Assembly: GCF_902167145.1 (NCBI RefSeq)
Contig: NC_050096.1
Span: 179,525,825-179,589,824, forward strand
Length of the DNA stretch: 64,000 bases
From: Zea mays
Taxonomy: Eukaryota; Streptophyta; Magnoliopsida; Poales; Poaceae
Reading direction: 5' to 3'
Shown here piece after piece: positions 58,401-64,000 of this stretch (position 1 is the stretch's first letter; the number at the start of each line of letters is the position of its first letter). The notes under the pieces were generated by a model that had not been told where the DNA came from, ran no database searches, and saw only the letters and a list, made by a program, of their open reading frames with translations. A program made the position numbers and the translations under genes.

Positions 58401-61400
58401 TGGTTATAGTCGCGGATGAAAAGTATTAGTGCTCATGTGAGGTCTAAGTTAAAATGCAAATTATTATGTGAACAACACTTCGATATCGATTATCGGGGAG
58501 AATGTGTTGTTAATTAAATATGATACTTCTAGTGCTCATAATGACACAAATAAAAATTAGTAAGTCCACTTGTTAGTTCTCACTTGATTATTTTAACTCT
58601 AACAAATGTCAAAGTGTTATAATAATTCAAGTCTCTAGAACGCCGCAATTCTTGAATTGTATAGAAGCTGAAATGTATTGATTGCTGTTTTGGGCTGCAC
58701 GCACTGTTTTCGGTGTGCTGTATGTTTGATGAACTAAATTGTGTTTTCTGTAGATATGTGCTATAGAAAAGTGGTAGATAACTTTATTATCTTGCTGGTG
58801 TTAAAATTTGACAGCCATAGGTCTGACAGTTTAGGAGTTATGCTTTTTACAAATTCAGTAACTGAATCTGTCCAATTTCTGTACAGATTTCAGAGACTGT
58901 ACTGTTTGCTTAAGTTAATGTTTGAATCAGTCCTTGTAGATTATAATAAATTTGTAGATGCTTTTCTTATCTTGCTTGTGTTAAAATTTCATAACTAAAG
59001 GCCTGACGGTTTAAGAGTTATGAATTTTACAACTTGGTTGTTGTGTTCTGTCCACTGACAGAACAGATTTCGAAAACTGAATTGTTTGATTCAGTTCAAC
59101 ATAGAATCAATTCTTGGTGATTATAAAAGTTATGTAGTGCTTTTGCCAAGCTTTTCAAAAAGTCTCGGATCACTCTTTTTGGTGATCTGAAGATTAAGTT
59201 ATGGATGTTTAAAGTCTGAAGACTGGATCTGTCCAATTCTGGACAGCAAAGCCTTCTAGTGTATTTTATCCTTAGTTAAATATTGAATCACCTTAAGATG
59301 TTTATAAATGATATGTAGACAATTTTATTACCTTTCCAGAAAGTCTAGGATCATCTTGTTTGGATGCCTGAATCTTCAGTTATGAATTTTTAAAGTCATA
59401 AGTCTGAATCTGTCCAAATCTGGACAGCGCTGTTGTGTTAACACCTTTTGACCTTGCTAAGTGTTTAATCATGCTGTGATGACAATACCAAAGTTGTAAA
59501 ACACTTTTCAAGCTTTCTAGAAAGTCCTAGTTTACTATTTTTGGTTAAATATCTTGTGAGTTATGACTGAAACAAGTGACTGCTGTATTGCTGTCCAAAA
59601 ATTCTGCTAGTGCTTATTTGATTGTTAGTTCACCCTTTTGGCTTAAAATGCTTAGTTAGCACTTAACGGACTTAGACTTGTAATGTCTAAACTTAAGTTA
59701 ACATGTGTTCCATGATTCATGTGCTTGCTTGCTGTGTCCTCTGTTAAACTTGTGTTTGGGATGCTTTTGTATGATCACTAGAAGAACTAATGAAAAGCCG
59801 TATCCAAATAAATAAAATGCGCGTACTTGTGATGTCGTAGTTGGGTTGCGTAATTAAATAAAATGTTGTCGTCTTTTTAATGGTGTTGATGTTGAAACGC
59901 CGATAACGTGCAAATAGCTAATGTTAGTGTGTGGTTGTTTACGGTGTCTTACAATTAAATGTCAGTTCGCTACCGTGTAACTATATATCTTGTGATATCT
60001 TTCATTGTATTCATACATATGCATCTTGCATCTCATTTAGGACCGAGAGAGGATGATTGAGCAACTGGCGTGGTGCCAACCACAAGCTGCAGATGGTGGA
60101 CAACCCAAGGAAGGATGAACTTAACCAGTGGATGCTCGCCAAGCGAGTACCTCCCCCAGCAAACACTACCTAAGTGTTAAATTAAAGGCAAGCCCCGGTT
60201 TTATGCATAACCTGTTCTATATGATATTTTACTACACTTAATGTTTGTAGGCTTGTATTGTGAACTTAAGTGTAGGAGTTGATTTAAACCCTAGTTGCAT
60301 GATCTCAGGAATCCTATTGAGATGAATACTAGTATGCTAGGTCGAGTAGCTGCTTTATTAATTAGGATCTCGGTAGAAGTCGAGTGATTTTTCTAGCACT
60401 CGCGCGAGGTTAGGAATTGGTTGTATCCACTTTGATAACAGAATGGTGATGGTCTGTGGACACGGGTCCATGGGGATGCGTGGTCTACAAGATGAAAATT
60501 GGAATAAGGATTAACGTGCGGATACCTGTGTCAAGCGTTTGAACGTACTAAGCACATGCCGAGAAATATGGTAAATCGGTAAGCCTAGTACCTGATTGAA
60601 CCTGGCAGTGGACTTTACCCCTCACGCGACCTGAGACGTGGTCTCCCATTCCGGTTATGGTGGGTACAAGTGCGGTCACTGCACGACGGCAGTCGGGGTC
60701 AGTGAGGCATTGTACGCCAAGGCGGTGAGCCCTGATCTGCTGACGGGGAATTGATGGGGATGGTTGATATGTGTGGGGACGGAGTGCCCCTACATGTCGT
60801 GTGTTTAGGTTTACCTTGCAAGGATAAAAACTCGATTTGAATCGTCTGCTTCTCGCAGCTAATGAGACTGCTTGATCCATTGTACTGCATTGAGTAATAA
60901 GTGGAAATGAGGTGACTGGCAAAAAGATGTTGATTGATAAAATGTTTGATACCATGTATGAATAGCTAGGTACACATCTAGTCTAAAAGGATCATACTAA
61001 AACTTGAAAAGCTAAAACTTGATTTTAGACTCAGCTAGTGCTTTTGGCAAACCAAACCCCTCAGCCAAACAGCTGCATGTCTAGAGGTAGAGGAGTAGAC
61101 TCCTCACACCGGGTAAGTCTAGCTGAGTATTAGTATACTTAGCCTTGCTTGTGGCATAATTTTTGCAGGTACTCCTTAGGATGATTGGTTGATGGTGTGA
61201 CTTGGCCTTCGTCCCTGCCACCGGGATAGATGGTCGAGTGGGTTACTGCTTCCACAGGAGAGGACCAGGAGGAGTAGCGTGGCCAGGCTTCGCCATGTTA
61301 CTCGGTTTTCTCCGTTAGTTATTTCCGCTGCATTAAAATTTATGGTTATTATTTCTGAAACTCTGATAATGTAATCACTAATGATACTTATTAAATTTGT

Positions 61401-61587
61401 GGTATTATGTTTTATTGTATTTCTCTGTGCCTCACCTTCGTGTGAGCTAGTGGTATTCGATCCTGGTAAGTGGCTTTATCGGACTAGATCCGAGGGACTG
61501 ACGGGTTATTCCTGTTTAAGTGTGTTGCTGCCCTTATGGGTGCAACTTGGGCACTTAAGCTGGAATAATTCGGGTGGTTCCGCCACA
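55489..61587 (+). repeat. LTR 3 of the array (6,099 bp)
   Basis: It carries a 59-bp deletion near 58370 and a dense cluster of small indels at about 56177-56400, which breaks the TATA box (CTAATAAGATATGG instead of CTATAAATATGG). The ~180-bp repeat block is at about 58759-59660. Confidence 0.92.
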
Positions 61588-63275
61588 GCTGGTATCGGAG
61601 CGAATACCATCACAGAGAAGTCAATAAGTCATGATTACCAACTTTTCTAAAGTAAAACTTGCTTAGAAACCAATGTTGGATAGATCGTCAGGACGATCAG
61701 GATAGACCTAGGACGTGAAGCCTTAGGAAAATAGATGGGTAGCTAGGTGACTATATTTATATAAGTCATAAAGGCTGCTACTACTATTAATAAGGATGCC
61801 GTAAAAGCACCCGAAAAATTAGTTAGGTCTGAGAAGACGACTAGAATGAGCATGCATCATGATTGTCGCATTATAATTGTCTCTTATGCATCAACATGCT
61901 TCTCTCACCTTTATTCCAATAATAACTTGTGAATAATGTGATGTACTGCTATGTTAGGAACTATAAGAAATGTTTTACCTTGTATCGGATTGGTAATTCT
62001 TGACTAGGTCGTGATATGTGTTTCTCTTGCCTTGCTTTCTAGAAGGTACGATAGTTGTTTAGTCCATTTTGCCTCTAACCAAAAAAAATGTTGTCTGTCC
62101 TGCTCATGAAAAGACCCCTTCCCCAAACAATCTAGTGGTTCCCTAGTGAAACCCTTAAAAAATATCAAATCACGTGCTTGTTTTGGTGTTTCTAGCCCTT
62201 GTGTGTTTTACACTTGAAATTGCACCTGCACAACTTATAGACGCCCATAGCTTGACCGCTAGATCAACCCAAGTCTCCTTGTGCACTTGTGTCAAAAAAA
62301 TCGTTTGGTGTCTAGTTGCGCAAACCCTATCAAGGCCATGTTTCATTCCATAGATCCTGCCCCAAATCTTCATAACCTTTCTGCTGCTCATCCTAAGCGA
62401 TCTCATGCGACTGCCTCTCTTTTCACCTGGATCTAGTAAATCGTTACCTTTATGAATCATGTTGTGGCTTATCATCCGAATCCCTGGATCCTTCATCGAT
62501 TCTGCCCCGTTATCTGGTTATCTGCTATAACCTGTTCTCAAGTATCGGATGTTGATCTCGCCTAAACCTCCCATTTCTGATCATTCTCATACCCCCTTCT
62601 CTGAGGATTATGACGTTGTTTTATCGATTTTATCTCTAAGAAGTGGATCCATTTGGTTCAATGGATTATGCTATTGACTTTAGTTCTCTCATGTCTCTAA
62701 AAGCTCATCAATCTTGATCTCATGGTTGGTTCCTCCTCATATTGAAAATCGTATCAATCTTTGGCTGATAATCCCCGTGATGGGCATAAAATAGTTCTCT
62801 GAGTTGAAGAAAATTCTCAGGTGATGCTCTTTTGCCAACAATCTTTGCCTCAACTTCAGTCACATTTTCTGAGCCATATTCTCATGGGCTCCATCTAATT
62901 TAAGCCACATAAATTTTTCATTGGTTATGTTTGGTAATGGTGTCATGACTAACGACTGATGGTGCCGCGACGAAACCGAGAGCCTACTATGGTGCACACA
63001 TGGTTCAGCTGCTCGGTACACGCTGGTATCACGATTAATAGTTGCGATCCATTATAGAACTACACCGATGTGCTATCTTTTGTGGACACTCTCAGAATGA
63101 TCGCTGCATTTTGTCTCGATATGTCGCGATATTCTGACCAAATCTGTCTTCAGTATCTTGTGAGATACCCTCTCATGAATTTGCATCTATCTTCAGTCTG
63201 GGAGTTACATGCTTCTCCACCCTTAAATATCCTCATTCGAATCTCGGGACGAGATTCTTTTTAAGGGGGGAAGGC
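61588..63275 (+). mobile_element. Internal region 3 (1,688 bp), non-coding
   Basis: PBS at 61590-61601, PPT at 63263-63274. No coding motifs. Confidence 0.85.
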
Positions 63276-64000
63276 TGTGACACCCCAGGTGTCTATTTCG
63301 CGTTATATCGGGAGATTTATCCCAATCTCGGATGCTCAGTAAAAATTTCTATTTCTCGCTCGCGTATGTCCCTGATTATCCAGATTATTCATTCACGTTT
63401 CACCGAATTCGGAGTTACTCAGTCTCATAGAAGGCCAATTTTGGAGCCTGTTAAAACTTTTATTTATCGGCACGAATGCCAACTTGTTAATCATTCTTGA
63501 TTTATAAATCTCGTCTAAAGCTCGTTTAATCAAGCGCTCGACAGTTGTTAGTCGAGCTGTGTCTGAATCCAATTTTCTCGATGTTCGATCTATGTCCAAA
63601 AATTAATCTGAGTCCGTACTCTCAAACGAAATACTCAGTAGGTCATCCTCTAATTAATTTTTATCCGACTCGGCTTAATACCTCCGTGTTTGATCCGAAA
63701 TGCGAAAATCAACACCGGCAATGATTTTATTAACCCGACCCGATTGATCTCGATCACGAATCCGAAACCAATCGGTCTCAATTCATTTTATTCCTAATTG
63801 GGTGCGAGAAATTATTTTGTTTTCGAGCGACGCTAAACAAATTTAAATTCTTAGTACGGATAATCCGTCGTTCTGTCCGACCGAGCACCAGCTCGCTCTA
63901 TTTTTACACGGACGACTTTCGCGAGAGCATTTTTATTCCGAGAAATAAATTAGCGCAGCCCGTTTGAGTGTTTTGGGCCAGCCTAACTCGGCCCATTTGG
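63276..64000 (+). repeat. LTR 4 of the array, first 725 bp only
   Basis: It follows the PPT directly and matches the first 725 bp of the other LTRs. The window ends just upstream of the expected TATA box, so it is unknown whether the array stops with this LTR or continues. Confidence 0.9.

Larger units (their letters stand above)
39815..64000 (+). mobile_element. Tandem array of a large-LTR retrotransposon (LTR-int-LTR-int-LTR-int-LTR, open at right)
   Basis: LTR starts TGTGACACCYCAGG fall at 39815, 47651, 55489 and 63276, giving periods of 7,836, 7,838 and 7,787 bp. Each internal region opens with a PBS and closes with a PPT directly before the next LTR. The copies are nearly identical by eye, with scattered single-base differences, a 59-bp deletion and one dense indel patch in the third LTR. 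The arrangement is expected from unequal recombination between LTRs of one element. The 5-mer left of the first LTR is ACCGC (39810-39814); the matching right flank lies outside the window. LTR style and PPT resemble Tekay/Del chromoviruses. Confidence 0.93.

Overview
The window reads as intergenic DNA from a large grass genome, most likely maize (Zea mays) or a close relative. The pointers are two copia elements of the Ji/Opie (Sirevirus) type whose LTRs are full of CACCGGACAGTCCGGTG palindromes, Helitrons with the grass-type 3' end (CCGTTGCAACGCACGGGCACT...CTAR), a CACTA element, and deep nesting of all of these. No complete, intact host gene is visible. Almost every long open frame is a retrotransposon remnant, a captured gene fragment or a shadow.

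Layout. 1-654: minus-strand LTR running off the left edge. 655-936: truncated plus-strand copia-like LTR end. 1489 to about 4625: old 3.1-kb LTR (plus). 4702-5449: a 231-237-bp tandem repeat. 5450-13290: minus-strand Sirevirus lacking its 5' LTR and PBS. 13421 to about 14900: minus-strand Helitron carrying a PP2C gene fragment. 14958-18328: solo LTR with a perfect TAGAG duplication, from the same family as 1489-4625 but inverted. 18515-29206: CACTA element with a TGC duplication, split by a complete minus-strand Sirevirus (19498-28707, GTTCT duplication). 30534-32105 and 32106-35398: two minus-strand Helitrons joined end to end. 35399-39814: backbone sequence holding fragments of several genes, including a broken COQ5 methyltransferase.

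39815 to the right edge: the most striking part. A head-to-tail array of one LTR retrotransposon is arranged LTR-internal-LTR-internal-LTR-internal-LTR (period 7,836, 7,838 and 7,787 bp) and continues past the window. Each LTR is about 6.1 kb, each internal region only about 1.69 kb with no gag or pol. PBS and PPT are present at every junction, so the boundaries are well fixed. Each full LTR holds five ~180-bp degenerate repeats. This is a non-autonomous (LARD-like) element that seems to have amplified by unequal exchange between its LTRs.

Removing the insertions with clear boundaries gives a backbone made of roughly 14900-14957, 18334-18514, 29210-30533 and 35399-39814. In it, a short signal-peptide-like ORF (ATG at 18449) has been hit twice: by the solo LTR in its presumed promoter/leader and by the CACTA element at codon 22. 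Family names beyond superfamily level are from recognition of motifs, not from a database search.
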